Assembly: GCA_015490605.1 (NCBI GenBank)
Contig: WFXL01000080.1
Span: forward strand, 1-35,652
Source of the DNA: Rhodospirillales bacterium
Lineage (GTDB): Bacteria; Pseudomonadota; Alphaproteobacteria; Geminicoccales; Geminicoccaceae
DNA length: 35,652 bases
Direction: 5' to 3'
Part shown: positions 7,713 to 15,412 of the stretch, piece after piece
How positions within the stretch are numbered: the first letter of the stretch is position 1
Layout: each line of letters begins with the position of its first letter
Notes under the pieces: generated by a model
What the model was told of the DNA's origin: nothing
What the model saw: the letters and a program-made list of their open reading frames with translations, nothing else
Database searches by the model: none
Translations under genes and position numbers: made by a program

Positions 7713-9272
7713 TCAGCGGAAGACGGCGAGCGGCCGGCCCTCCACATGGCCGGGCAGGTCCACCCCGGCCATGGCCAGCACGCTCGCGGCGATGTCGCGG
7801 ATGTCGGCGTCCGCCACCTCGGCCCCTGCCACCACCCGCGGGCCGCGGGCATAGAGGAAGGCGTTGGGGCGGTGATTGCCGGTGTAGTGGGCCGGCACCT
7901 CCCAGGGTGCCGGACCCTCGATGCGGCCGGCGGTGGGTCCCTCGAGGGCGGTGGTGATCTGGGCTTCGGGGTCGAAGGTGAGCACCAGATCCGGCAGATG
8001 CGGCCGCTCGGGGCCGGGGAACAGCGGATCGATGCGGTGGACGCCGTGGGCGCAGCGATGGCCGTTGTGGGGGTTGACCAGCGCGCCGAACTCGCGTGCG
8101 AGCTCCTCCAGCAGCGCTGCCGCCTCCTCCGCCTGGACGATCCCCAAGGGCTCGCGCCCCCTGAGGTTGAGGCGCACATAGCCCTCATTGCTGTTGGGGA
8201 TGCAGAAGGCGCGGGTGCGCGACCAGTCGATGCCGCTGTTCATCCACTTCATGGCAAGGCGCTGGCGCAGTGCCCGCGGCAGACAGCGGGAGATGCTCTG
8301 GCGCACAGACAGGGGAATGAGCTGGCGCAGCCGCTGGGCGAGTCCTGCGCTGGGGGCCGGTGCCTCCTCGTCTGCGCGATCACCGCCGCCCACCCAGCTC
8401 GCCTGAAACAGGCCCATGCGGTGCAACAGCGGGGGTATCAGGTGCGAGCCCGAATAGTTGGGGCCCATACCGTCGCCCGAGAACACCAGCACGGTTACGT
8501 CGTCGCCCACCGCCTCCAGCACCCGGCCGATGGCCGCATCCACCGCCCGATAGACGTCCCGCAGCGGCACGAACCCTTCGGGCGGCGGTGGCTCGGGCCG
8601 CAGCGGATAGTCGGGATCGCCGCCATGCCAGAGATAGTGGCCGCCGCCGTGAGGCTCGGCGAAATTGACGAAGGCCACATCCCACGGGTGTTCCCGCAGC
8701 AGCCACGCCAGCACCTCGCCCTTGACGCGCGCGGCTTCCATCAGCGTGTCGCGAAAGCGCACCTGGTCGGGAATGGTGACCTGGTCCGTGTGTTCCGGCG
8801 CGGGATAGCGGCCGAAGCGGCGGACGATCTCGCGATAGAGGCCGGCGGGACGGCTTCCCGGCGTGCTGAACCAGGTCCAGGTGCCATATTCGCGGATGTG
8901 GATGCCGCCGAAGTCGGGTCCCACCGGCCGGTCCATGAAGGCATCCATCACCAGCGTGCGCACGCCGGCGGCATCCAGCACCTCCCAGAAGGCGGGCAGC
9001 GCCCGCCAGCTCGGGTCGGTGCGGTGGATCGCCTGGCTGCCGGCGCGGGTCTGAAAGGCGTGGTAGAGGCCGTGGCGGCCCGGAGCGGCGCCGGTGTAGA
9101 GGGTGGGCCAGGCGGAGACGTGCATCACCGCGGCGGTGGTGGCAAGCCGCAGCGCCACCCCCTCGCGGGCGAGAGCATCCAGCACCGGCAGCGCGCCCTC
9201 GGCGCGCCACCGCTCGATGAGCTCCAGGTCGGCCGAGTCGAGGCCGATGAGCAGCAGCCGTCCGTTCCTCAC
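7713..9272 (-). CDS. Alkaline-phosphatase-superfamily protein, type I phosphodiesterase-like (paralogue 1)
   Basis: 519 residues from a GTG at 9272 that overlaps the preceding stop (GTGA). Family marks: N-terminal LLLIGLDSADLELIERW with the first metal Asp, WPTLYTGAAPGRHGLYHAF, GHYLWHGGDPDY, a VFSGDGMGPNYSGSH segment and a C-terminal NHRPNAFLYARGP. The Asp-His pair expected in the S-D-H-G motif is here Asp-Gly with a His six residues on, and the position of the usual Thr/Ser nucleophile (counted back from the TG) reads His or a neighbouring Ser (HVSAWPT). No signal peptide is seen, so a cytoplasmic or inner-face location is likely. The family cleaves or transfers phosphoesters; a role on a nucleotide sugar or glycan phosphate is inferred from the operon. 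Confidence 0.8.
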   Translation of the reverse strand: MRNGRLLLIGLDSADLELIERWRAEGALPVLDALAREGVALRLATTAAVMHVSAWPTLYTGAAPGRHGLYHAFQTRAGSQAIHRTDPSWRALPAFWEVLDAAGVRTLVMDAFMDRPVGPDFGGIHIREYGTWTWFSTPGSRPAGLYREIVRRFGRYPAPEHTDQVTIPDQVRFRDTLMEAARVKGEVLAWLLREHPWDVAFVNFAEPHGGGHYLWHGGDPDYPLRPEPPPPEGFVPLRDVYRAVDAAIGRVLEAVGDDVTVLVFSGDGMGPNYSGSHLIPPLLHRMGLFQASWVGGGDRADEEAPAPSAGLAQRLRQLIPLSVRQSISRCLPRALRQRLAMKWMNSGIDWSRTRAFCIPNSNEGYVRLNLRGREPLGIVQAEEAAALLEELAREFGALVNPHNGHRCAHGVHRIDPLFPGPERPHLPDLVLTFDPEAQITTALEGPTAGRIEGPAPWEVPAHYTGNHRPNAFLYARGPRVVAGAEVADADIRDIAASVLAMAGVDLPGHVEGRPLAVFR

Positions 9273-10321
9273 CCTTCCCCCCGCATGGCCGCCGCCAGCT
9301 TGTCCTCGGTCAGCACCTCATCCAGCGCCACCACCCGCCCCTCGCGATCAGACCGCTTGCCGGCCTCCACCATGGCCACCGTCCAGATGTTGTCCTCGGC
9401 CCGGGTCTCCGCCGGGGTGCCGTCGCGCACCGCCGCCACCAGCGCGTTCAGGAGCGAGGTGGTACCGCCCTGAGGATAGGGCTTCTCGTCCCCCGGCGGC
9501 ACCCGCAGGTTGCGCAGCGGGCGGAACCAGCGGCTGCCGGCGGGGCGGTAGAACACCCATTTGCGGTTGCTCCAGAGCACCCCGCGTTCGCCCTCGATCC
9601 ACAGGGAAAAGCCGAAGCGATGCGAGCGCAGGGTGCCGAGATAGTTCACCCGCGCCCGCTCGAAGGCGATGGCGGCCTGGGTGTCGGAGCCGTGGGCATA
9701 GTCGCTCCAGGGCGCATTCCACGCCCGTGCCCAGATGGACTGCGGGCGGGTGCCGAGGAAGGCGCGCAGGCTGTCGAAATGGTGGATGGCGATCTCCTGC
9801 AGCTGGGGATAGTCGATGCGGGCAAGCCAGGGCCCCTCGGTGTGGGCCGGCATGTGGCGCCGGTCCACCAGGTCGACATAGTCGAGGGTGCCGAGGAAGC
9901 CGTCCTCCAGCAGCTTCTTGAGGGTGCGCTCGGCCGGAAAGAAGCGATAGTTCTCGGCGACGATCACCTGACGGCCGGTGCGGGCGGCGGCCGCCACCAC
10001 CTGGAGCGCCTCGGCCACATCCCGGGCGAGGGGTTTTTCCACCATCACCACCAGCCCCGCCTCGAGGCAGCGCAGAGTCTGGGCGGCGTGGTGTTCGGTG
10101 GGGCTTGCGATCAGCGCCGCCTCGGCCTTGACCGCACCCAGCGCCTCCTCGAGATCGGCGAACAGCGGCACCCCCTCTCCCAGCATGTCCGAAGCACGGG
10201 TGCGGTTGCCCTCGTCCGGCTCCACCAGCCCCGCGTGGGTCACTTCGGGGTGCTGGCGGATGAAGTCGATCCAGTGGCGTCCGCGAATGCCCGCACCGAT
10301 CTGGAGAATGCGTACCGTCAC
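9269..10321 (-). CDS. Gfo/Idh/MocA-family NAD(P)-dependent oxidoreductase
   Basis: 350 residues from the GTG at 10321, which overlaps the previous stop by four bases (GTGA). A longer in-frame reading to 10567 adds 82 Arg/Gly-rich residues and only shadows the neighbouring gene. Rossmann fold: ILQIGAGIRGRHW at residues 4-16; dinucleotide-side EKP motif in VMVEKPLARD near residue 100; C-terminal alpha/beta domain with ENYRFFPA and EIAIHHFDSLRAFLG, where the tandem His are the expected catalytic region. The family oxidises or reduces sugars, often at C3 of UDP-sugars, for surface glycans. Encoded between two phosphatase-like paralogues with coupled translation on both sides, it likely acts on the same sugar intermediate. 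Confidence 0.88.
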   Translation of the reverse strand: MTVRILQIGAGIRGRHWIDFIRQHPEVTHAGLVEPDEGNRTRASDMLGEGVPLFADLEEALGAVKAEAALIASPTEHHAAQTLRCLEAGLVVMVEKPLARDVAEALQVVAAAARTGRQVIVAENYRFFPAERTLKKLLEDGFLGTLDYVDLVDRRHMPAHTEGPWLARIDYPQLQEIAIHHFDSLRAFLGTRPQSIWARAWNAPWSDYAHGSDTQAAIAFERARVNYLGTLRSHRFGFSLWIEGERGVLWSNRKWVFYRPAGSRWFRPLRNLRVPPGDEKPYPQGGTTSLLNALVAAVRDGTPAETRAEDNIWTVAMVEAGKRSDREGRVVALDEVLTEDKLAAAMRGEG

Positions 10322-11823
10322 CGCGCTCCTCCCGCTGCGATTTCCGGCCAGATGGATCCCCCGAGCTCGGCCGGCACCTGGAGGCCGAAGCGGACCAGCA
10401 CGCTCGGGGCGAGATCGAGCACATCCCCCGCGCTGGCCGTCATGCCGGTGGTGGCGGCGGCAAAGCCCACCGCCCCGTGGGTGCCGGGGCGCGGATCCGG
10501 CGAGGTGCCCGCCACGGTGCCGATGGCGGGATGGTGCACCGCCCGGATGGGCGCACCCTCCTGCCACAGCACGATGAGATCGGGCAGCCGGTCGCGCCGG
10601 CGGCCGGGGAACACCTCATCCACCCGCAGCACCTCCCGCACCACGCGCTCGCCCGATTCCGGCTCCACCAGTTCCAAGAGGCGTGCCTGGATCTCGTCCA
10701 GGAGTTCGCCCGCCTCGGGACCCGGTGCCACCGTGCCATCGGGCTCGCGCCCCTGGAGATTGAGGCGGATGAGCCCCTCGAGGTCGGTGGGAAGCGGATA
10801 GGCGCGGGTGCGCGCCCAGTCTACCGTCGCCGTGTCCACCCGCCTCGCGAGACGATCGCGCAGCGCCCGCGGCAGGCGGCGGGCGAGGGCCTTGCGGAAG
10901 TCCTTGGGCAGGAGGTCGCGCAGGGCGCGGATGGGATCGAAACTGGCGGATGCTCCTTCCTGCGCCTGCGGTGCCGCATCCTCTGGGGCGAACTCGGCGG
11001 ATGCGTACCAGCCGAAGCGGGCCATCACCTCCGCCAGGAGGTGCCAGCCGGCGTGGTTGGGACGGGTGGAGTCGGCCGAGACCAGCAGCACGTCCACCTC
11101 ATCGCCAACCGCGGCCAGGATGGTCGCCACCGCCCGGTCCAGCGCCGCGTGGAACCGCCGCAGCCGCACCTCCTGACCGAAGAGATAGTGGCCGGCGATG
11201 TGGGTTTCGCCGAAGACCATGAGGGTGAAGTCAGCGGGATGCTGGGCCAGCAGCCAGCACGCCGCCCGGGCGCGGGCCTCCAGCGCCTGCTCCAGCTGCG
11301 GCAGCAGCCGATCGCCCTCAAGGGGGGCGAAGCCCAGATCATGGGCCTCCCACGGCAGCGGATAGCGGCCCACTGCCCGCACCAGCCGGCGGAAGAGATC
11401 TTGAGGCGTCGAAGTGCCTTCGAGATAGCGGGCCCAGCAGCCCCAGTCGAAGACGGCGGCACCCCGGTGGTGGGCTTCGGGATGACTGTAGGGCGCATCG
11501 AAGACAAGCGTGCGCACGCCGGCCTCATCCAGCCGCCGCCAGAGGGTGGGCACGCCATAGAGGCCGGGCGCAAAGCGCACCCAGCCGTGGACGCCGGGAG
11601 CCGGCTGGAAGGTGAAATAGACGCCGTGCTCACCCGGCGGCATGCCGGTATAGAGAGACGGCCAGGCGGCGATGTGCAGCCGGTCGGCGGGGCTTGTAAG
11701 GCGCCGCATGCCGCCTGCCAGAATGCGGGCGACAGCCGGCATGGTGCCGTCAGCGGCAAGGCGCTGGAAGAGGGCGCCGTCGCCCATCTCGAAGCCGAGC
11801 ACTACAAGCGGCCGCGGGCTCAT
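10318..11823 (-). CDS. Alkaline-phosphatase-superfamily protein (paralogue 2, diverged active site)
   Basis: 501 residues, ATG at 11823 overlapping the CopD-like stop (ATGA). It is recognisably a duplicate of the 7713-9272 product: shared RLHIAAWPSLYTGMPPGEHGVYF, a GETHIAGHYLFG segment, RTRAYPLPTDLEGLIRLNLQGREP and a comparable C-terminal PGTHGAVGF. Differences suggest altered chemistry: the WPT context reads HIAAWPS, with Ala where paralogue 1 has Ser, and the S-D-H-G metal motif is replaced by SADSTRPNHAG. It may be catalytically weak, a partner or regulator of paralogue 1, or specialised for another phosphoester. No signal peptide or membrane segment is visible. Both paralogues in one operon with an oxidoreductase between them is unusual. 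Confidence 0.78.
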   Translation of the reverse strand: MSPRPLVVLGFEMGDGALFQRLAADGTMPAVARILAGGMRRLTSPADRLHIAAWPSLYTGMPPGEHGVYFTFQPAPGVHGWVRFAPGLYGVPTLWRRLDEAGVRTLVFDAPYSHPEAHHRGAAVFDWGCWARYLEGTSTPQDLFRRLVRAVGRYPLPWEAHDLGFAPLEGDRLLPQLEQALEARARAACWLLAQHPADFTLMVFGETHIAGHYLFGQEVRLRRFHAALDRAVATILAAVGDEVDVLLVSADSTRPNHAGWHLLAEVMARFGWYASAEFAPEDAAPQAQEGASASFDPIRALRDLLPKDFRKALARRLPRALRDRLARRVDTATVDWARTRAYPLPTDLEGLIRLNLQGREPDGTVAPGPEAGELLDEIQARLLELVEPESGERVVREVLRVDEVFPGRRRDRLPDLIVLWQEGAPIRAVHHPAIGTVAGTSPDPRPGTHGAVGFAAATTGMTASAGDVLDLAPSVLVRFGLQVPAELGGSIWPEIAAGGAR

Positions 11824-12677
11824 CCCACCCCCCGCACCAGGATCACCGAGGTGGCCAGCACCACCAGCGCAACGGCGATATCACCCCAGATGGCCCGGGG
11901 TGCCGGGCGGTGGCCGAAGACCGCCTGATAGCCAATCATGCCCACGACCGCCAGCAGCTTGAGCGCCAGCGCCTGGCCCTCAGGCCCGGCATAGGTGGCG
12001 GGATCCAGCAGGGCTGCGGGGGGAATGCCCCGGGCCGCCAGCAGATAGAGGCCGGTAGGGATAAGCACCGCCAGCGCCGGCCAGCCGAGCCCTCCAAGCC
12101 ACAGGGAAGCCTCGCGCAGCACCCGGGCGGTCTCGGGCGGCTGGATCGCCTTGAGCGCGGGGCCCACCAGGATCGGCCAGACGAACATGTGGCCGAGCCA
12201 CAGCGCCATGGCCGTCAGGTGCAGAAGCAGCATCAGGGTGGTGAGATCGGGTGGGGCCGCCCGCACCCAGATGGCCGAAAGCCATAAGCCCAGCAGCGCA
12301 AGCGGCAACTGCGCCTGGGTCCAGAACGGCCGGGCGGCGCGCAACAGCAGCAGCTGCAGCCCCACCAGCAGCCCGAAGGCGAGGAGTTTCACCCGGAACA
12401 GTAAATCCGGCGGGGTGGTGCCAGCGGCGAGGATGCCGGTGGCGGCGACACCGGCGGAGATGAGCAGGCCCATGATCGAAAGCGGCAGGCGCAGGTGATG
12501 GGGGACGGCCACATGCGGCCAGCGGGCACATCGGGCCACCTCCAGCAATTCCTGCACCCGCGCGGGCTCGAAGCGGCGTTTTAGGGCCTCGGGCAGCAGC
12601 AGCCAGAACAGGGCCATGCCGGTGAGGAAGACGGCCCCGACCAGGTGCAGCCAGATGAGGATGCGGGTGAAATCCAT
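11820..12677 (-). CDS. CopD-like polytopic inner-membrane protein
   Basis: 285 residues with about eight hydrophobic helices. It looks like two four-helix halves, each opening with a His-led helix: HLVGAVFLTGMALFWLLLP at residues 11-29 and HLTAMALWLGHMFVWPIL at about 152-169. This His plus small-residue pattern is typical of the CopD / cytochrome-b561-like superfamily, where such His bind haem or copper; here His11, His152 and His162 are candidates. It starts three bases after the glycosyltransferase stop and its own stop overlaps the next start, so it is clearly part of the glycan operon. Copper import is the classic CopD annotation, but nothing else in the window deals with copper. An electron-transfer or unknown membrane role is just as possible. 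Confidence 0.75.
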   Translation of the reverse strand: MDFTRILIWLHLVGAVFLTGMALFWLLLPEALKRRFEPARVQELLEVARCARWPHVAVPHHLRLPLSIMGLLISAGVAATGILAAGTTPPDLLFRVKLLAFGLLVGLQLLLLRAARPFWTQAQLPLALLGLWLSAIWVRAAPPDLTTLMLLLHLTAMALWLGHMFVWPILVGPALKAIQPPETARVLREASLWLGGLGWPALAVLIPTGLYLLAARGIPPAALLDPATYAGPEGQALALKLLAVVGMIGYQAVFGHRPAPRAIWGDIAVALVVLATSVILVRGVG

Positions 12678-12680
12678 GGT

Positions 12681-13904
12681 TCAGGCGGCCTCACGCCGAA
12701 GCGCCAGCAGTTCGCGACAGACATCCAGACAGATGCGGGCGGTCTCCCGCCAGCCCGGCAGGGGCGTGCGGGCGGCCACCTCACCCATGGCGGCAAGGCG
12801 CTCACGCGCCGGCAATGCCCGCAGGAACGCCTGCCACTCATGGAGGCGGTTGGGAAAAAGGAAACCGCTCTCGCCATGGCGGATGAGCTTGGCTGGGCGG
12901 CCGCTGGGCACACTCACCACCGGCCGGCCGACGGCGAGATATTCCGGCAGCTTCATGGTAGCATAGCCGAGCTCGCCGCCGGCGAACACTTCGGCACGGT
13001 AAGGGGCGAGGGCGAGATCGGCGGCGGCGATCCACCAGGGCACCTCTTCATGCGGGCGGCGGCCGTGGAAGCGCACTGGTCGCGCACAGGCGCGTGCCAG
13101 CGCCTCATAGGTTCCGCGCTGCGGGCCATCACCCACGAGATGGACTTCGAGGTCGGCCGGAGCTTCGGCCCCCATGGCGGCGAGGGCTGCCAGCAATGGC
13201 TCCAGGTCATGGGTGGCATCCAGCACGCCCACATAGAGCAGGATCCGCCGGTCCTGCGGCAGCCCCAGGCGTGCCCGCGCCTCGGCCTGGGGGCGCGGGC
13301 GAAAGCGGCTGCGGTCGATGCCGAGCGGCATCACCACCAACCGCTCGGGGGGAATGCCATGGGTGCGGGTGAAGGCGGCGGCAAGCTCAGGTGTTTCCAC
13401 CAGGATCCGCGGCAGGCTCCGGAGCGCGCGCCTCGAAAGCCGCCGGGCCACTTCCAGCCGCAGCCGCTTGGCGGCCGTGCGTCCATGGCGGGCGGGGTCG
13501 GGGATGAAGTTCTCCACCGGCACGCCCACCCGCCCCAGAGCGAAGGCCCGCCTCGAGAGGGTGCCCGAAAGCAGCCAGGTCTTCTCCAGGAGCACGTCGA
13601 AGGTGCGGCCCTCGCGCGCGAGGAACCGGTGGAGCGCTGTCAGATAGCGGCCGAATTCAGAGAGGCCGAGTGCGCGCATGGCGGCATCGTCCCGCGGCTC
13701 CTGCGGCAGCGGGGCGGTGGGGTCGAGCTCCACCACCCGCACCCCCGGCGGCAGGGTGGCGCGAATCACCCGCCGCACCGCCACCGTCACCTCCACCCCT
13801 TGCGCCACCAGGGCGGCCGCCAGGGAGAGGACGTTGCGGCTCGGTCCCACCGTATCCAGCAGGTGGTGGGCCGGCACGAGATAGCACAGGCGCAGGCGTT
13901 CCAT
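12681..13904 (-). CDS. GT4-family glycosyltransferase
   Basis: 407 residues from the ATG at 13904 (MERLRLCYLVPAHHLLDTVG). A longer reading to 13943 only runs into the putative promoter. GT-B fold: N-terminal Rossmann half with the glycine-containing TVGPSRNV loop, C-terminal half with LLYVGVLDATHDLEPLL, VHLVGDGPQRGTYEAL and the donor-binding GELGYATMKLPEYLAVGRPVVS, where the Glu of LPEYLA corresponds to the conserved EX7E region of retaining GT4 enzymes. It probably transfers a sugar from a nucleotide donor to a lipid-linked or protein acceptor on the cytoplasmic side. It is the first gene of a six-gene minus-strand operon and is divergent from the flagellin genes, so flagellin or surface-glycan assembly is a reasonable guess, not a demonstrated role. 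Confidence 0.87.
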   Translation of the reverse strand: MERLRLCYLVPAHHLLDTVGPSRNVLSLAAALVAQGVEVTVAVRRVIRATLPPGVRVVELDPTAPLPQEPRDDAAMRALGLSEFGRYLTALHRFLAREGRTFDVLLEKTWLLSGTLSRRAFALGRVGVPVENFIPDPARHGRTAAKRLRLEVARRLSRRALRSLPRILVETPELAAAFTRTHGIPPERLVVMPLGIDRSRFRPRPQAEARARLGLPQDRRILLYVGVLDATHDLEPLLAALAAMGAEAPADLEVHLVGDGPQRGTYEALARACARPVRFHGRRPHEEVPWWIAAADLALAPYRAEVFAGGELGYATMKLPEYLAVGRPVVSVPSGRPAKLIRHGESGFLFPNRLHEWQAFLRALPARERLAAMGEVAARTPLPGWRETARICLDVCRELLALRREAA

Positions 13905-13941
13905 CCGGGTCCCGCAGAGCACGGCGTGATCGGCCGAGGGC

Positions 13942-13969
13942 ACTGTACCGGGCGGCGACGACGGCGCAA
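13942..13969 (-). promoter_or_regulatory. Possible sigma70-type promoter of the glycan operon
   Basis: Reading the minus strand, TTGCGC (13969-13964) and TACAGT (13947-13942) are separated by 16 bases and would start transcription about 30 bases before the glycosyltransferase ATG at 13904. The match is partial: three and four of six consensus bases. It lies about 50 bp from the nearer flagellin dyad centred at 14021, so a factor bound there could influence both directions. Confidence 0.3.
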
Positions 13970-14013
13970 GGACGCGTCACTCCCCGGTATGGCCGACGGA
14001 TGTCGCAGGCAGG

Positions 14014-14061
14014 CGGCAGAGTCTGCTGGCTGGTGGATCGAGCCCGGCAGATTCTGCCGGG
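14014..14061. promoter_or_regulatory. Pair of dyads upstream of flagellin 1, candidate enhancer sites
   Basis: Two related inverted repeats with a single central base. The first, centred at 14021, has arms GCAGA/TCTGC with one mismatch and a further matching pair outside. The second, centred at 14052, is perfect over nine bases each side (CCCGGCAGA and TCTGCCGGG). The centres are 31 bp apart, about three helical turns, and the second is 102 bp upstream of the -24 GG of the sigma54 promoter. The same pair recurs before flagellin 2. Paired dyads at this distance are what a sigma54 activator of the FlbD/FleQ/NtrC type would use; the identity of the protein is inferred. Confidence 0.65.
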
Positions 14062-14152
14062 TGCATCGAGGGCTGGGGAGGGTCCGACCTACCGACCGCC
14101 CTTTACCGTTTCTCAACGCCCGGTGTCTTCCGGTATGGCACCGTATGGGCTC

Positions 14153-14168
14153 TGGCACGCGGCTTGAG
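14153..14168 (+). promoter_or_regulatory. Sigma54-type promoter of flagellin 1
   Basis: CTGGCACG, four bases, then TTGAG matches the -24/-12 consensus except for A in place of C in the TTGC box. The GG lies at 14154-14155 and the GA at 14166-14167, giving a start near 14178 and a leader of about 70 bases. The same variant with the same spacing occurs before flagellin 2, which argues that it is a real promoter. Confidence 0.75.
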
Positions 14169-14195
14169 AGGCTAGGGGCGCCGGCATGGGCCGGC

Positions 14196-14216
14196 CCTCG
14201 GCCAGATAGGCCGGGG
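14196..14216 (+). promoter_or_regulatory. Flagellin 1 leader stem-loop 1 (AGATA loop)
   Basis: Arms CCTCGGCC (14196-14203) and GGCCGGGG (14209-14216) pair over eight positions, one of them G-U, around the loop AGATA (14204-14208). The equivalent stem before flagellin 2 has different paired bases but the same loop, so the structure is conserved rather than the sequence. Confidence 0.7.
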
Positions 14217-14221
14217 TGGGG

Positions 14222-14236
14222 CCTTCAGGTAGAAGG
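14222..14236 (+). promoter_or_regulatory. Flagellin 1 leader stem-loop 2 overlapping the Shine-Dalgarno
   Basis: CCTTC (14222-14226) pairs with GAAGG (14232-14236) around the loop AGGTA. The 3' arm is part of the ribosome binding site AAGGAG (14233-14238), eight bases before the ATG at 14247, so the folded form should hinder initiation. An identical 15-base element precedes flagellin 2. In this copy only, AAGGATG at the start codon also resembles the ARGGAUG core bound by CsrA. Confidence 0.7.
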
Positions 14237-14246
14237 AGAGTGAAGG

Positions 14247-15374
14247 ATGGGTAGCACCATCACCACCAACCTCGCGGCCAACACCGCGCTGCGCTACCTC
14301 AATCAGAACAGCGCTGCCACCTCGAGCTCGCTGGCGAAGTTGTCGTCGGGTTCACGGATTGTGAAGGCGTCGGATGATGCGGCGTCTTTGGCGGTGGGGA
14401 CCAAGCTCAAGGCGGATGTGACGGCGCTTAAGCAGGCGGCGGTGAACGCGAGTCATGCCACGAGCGTGCTGCAGGTGGCGGACGGTGGCATGGCGCGGAT
14501 CGGCGACATTCTCCAGCGGATGAAGTCGCTGGCAGTGCAGGCTTCCTCCGGCTCGCTGTCGGACAATGAGCGCGCCTTCCTGGATCAGGAGTACCAGCAG
14601 CTCCTCACCCAGGTGGACGATATCGCCAAGCAGACGCGCTTCAACGGTCAGGTGCTGCTGACGGGATCTGCCGGCAAGCAGATCAGCAGCGTTACGGTGA
14701 ACTCTACCCTCACGGGCGCCGGCGGCGATGCCCGGGTCATTCTCACCGGAGACGCGGCCGCGGTCGATTACCAGGTGGACTTCGATACCACCACCAGCAC
14801 CTTCACCCTTAAGGATACCACCAACAACAAGACCCTCGCTACGGTGGTCAAGGACCTCAGCGGTCTCACTGTGTTCGACGGCAGCGTCGAGTTTGCCGAT
14901 GCCGGAGTGCGGGTCTACATCAGCAATCTCGATGTCTCGACGTCTCTTACCAATGCCGTGAGCTTCACCGTCTCTGGCACCGGCACCATGAGCTTTCAGG
15001 TGGGGGTGGACAAGGGCGACACCATCCAGGTCTCGCTGTCGGACCTGCAGGCGTCGGCCCTCGGCATCTCCGGCACCAAGGTGTCGGACCAGACCTCGGC
15101 CGGCACGGCGAGCGACGCCCTCGACAAGGCCATCGCCAAGGTCAATGCGGCGCGGGCGGAAGTGGGTTCGCAGATGAGCCGGTTCGAATTCGTGCAGGCC
15201 AATCTGCAGACCTCGATCGAGAACATGGATGCGGCACGGTCGGTGTTGATGGACACCGACGTGGCGGCGGAGATGAGCAAGTTCGCCTCATCCCAGGTGC
15301 TGATGCAGGCCAATGTGGCCATGCTCGCCCAGGCCAACCAGCTGCCGCAGAACCTGCTGCGCCTGCTGCAGTGA
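14247..15374 (+). CDS. Flagellin (copy 1)
   Basis: 375 residues, the filament subunit. The N-terminal D0/D1 region (about 1-135) has TALRYLNQNSAATSSSLAKL, SGSRIVKASDDAASLAVGTKL, VLQVADGGMARIGDILQRM and TRFNGQVLL. The C-terminal D1/D0 region (about 285-375) has SRFEFVQANLQTSIENMD, AARSVLMDTDVAAEMSKF and QANQLPQNLLRLLQ. The middle is a compact Ser/Thr/Asp-rich beta domain that could carry O-glycans. There is no signal peptide, as expected for type III export. The stop is followed by a strong hairpin, so this copy may be monocistronic. Codons in 14338-14480 are less GC-biased than in the neighbouring genes. Expression appears sigma54-dependent, with a structured leader. Symbols fliC, fljK or fla would all be used in different genera. 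Confidence 0.97.
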   Translation: MGSTITTNLAANTALRYLNQNSAATSSSLAKLSSGSRIVKASDDAASLAVGTKLKADVTALKQAAVNASHATSVLQVADGGMARIGDILQRMKSLAVQASSGSLSDNERAFLDQEYQQLLTQVDDIAKQTRFNGQVLLTGSAGKQISSVTVNSTLTGAGGDARVILTGDAAAVDYQVDFDTTTSTFTLKDTTNNKTLATVVKDLSGLTVFDGSVEFADAGVRVYISNLDVSTSLTNAVSFTVSGTGTMSFQVGVDKGDTIQVSLSDLQASALGISGTKVSDQTSAGTASDALDKAIAKVNAARAEVGSQMSRFEFVQANLQTSIENMDAARSVLMDTDVAAEMSKFASSQVLMQANVAMLAQANQLPQNLLRLLQ

Positions 15375-15387
15375 CGGAGAGCGCACA

Positions 15388-15412
15388 GCCGGCGGGACCC
15401 GCTCCCGCCGGC
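15388..15412 (+). terminator. Strong hairpin after flagellin 1
   Basis: Perfect 10-bp arms GCCGGCGGGA (15388-15397) and TCCCGCCGGC (15403-15412) with loop CCCGC, 14 bases after the flagellin 1 stop. There is no U-run, so it may act as an mRNA-stabilising 3' end or a weak or Rho-assisted terminator. It directly abuts the first dyad of flagellin 2 at 15413. Confidence 0.6.

Noticed and set aside
5880-9473. 1197-residue plus-strand open frame
   Set aside because: Antisense to asnB and the AP-superfamily gene; His/Gln/Arg-rich low-complexity product with no domain, as expected from codon bias in GC-rich DNA.
10322-10567. N-terminal extension of the Gfo/Idh/MocA protein
   Set aside because: Arg/Gly-rich shadow of the upstream gene; the Rossmann strand begins right after the GTG at 10321.
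14136-14151. Second TGGCAC upstream of flagellin 1
   Set aside because: No TTG-like -12 box at the right distance, and no counterpart at flagellin 2.
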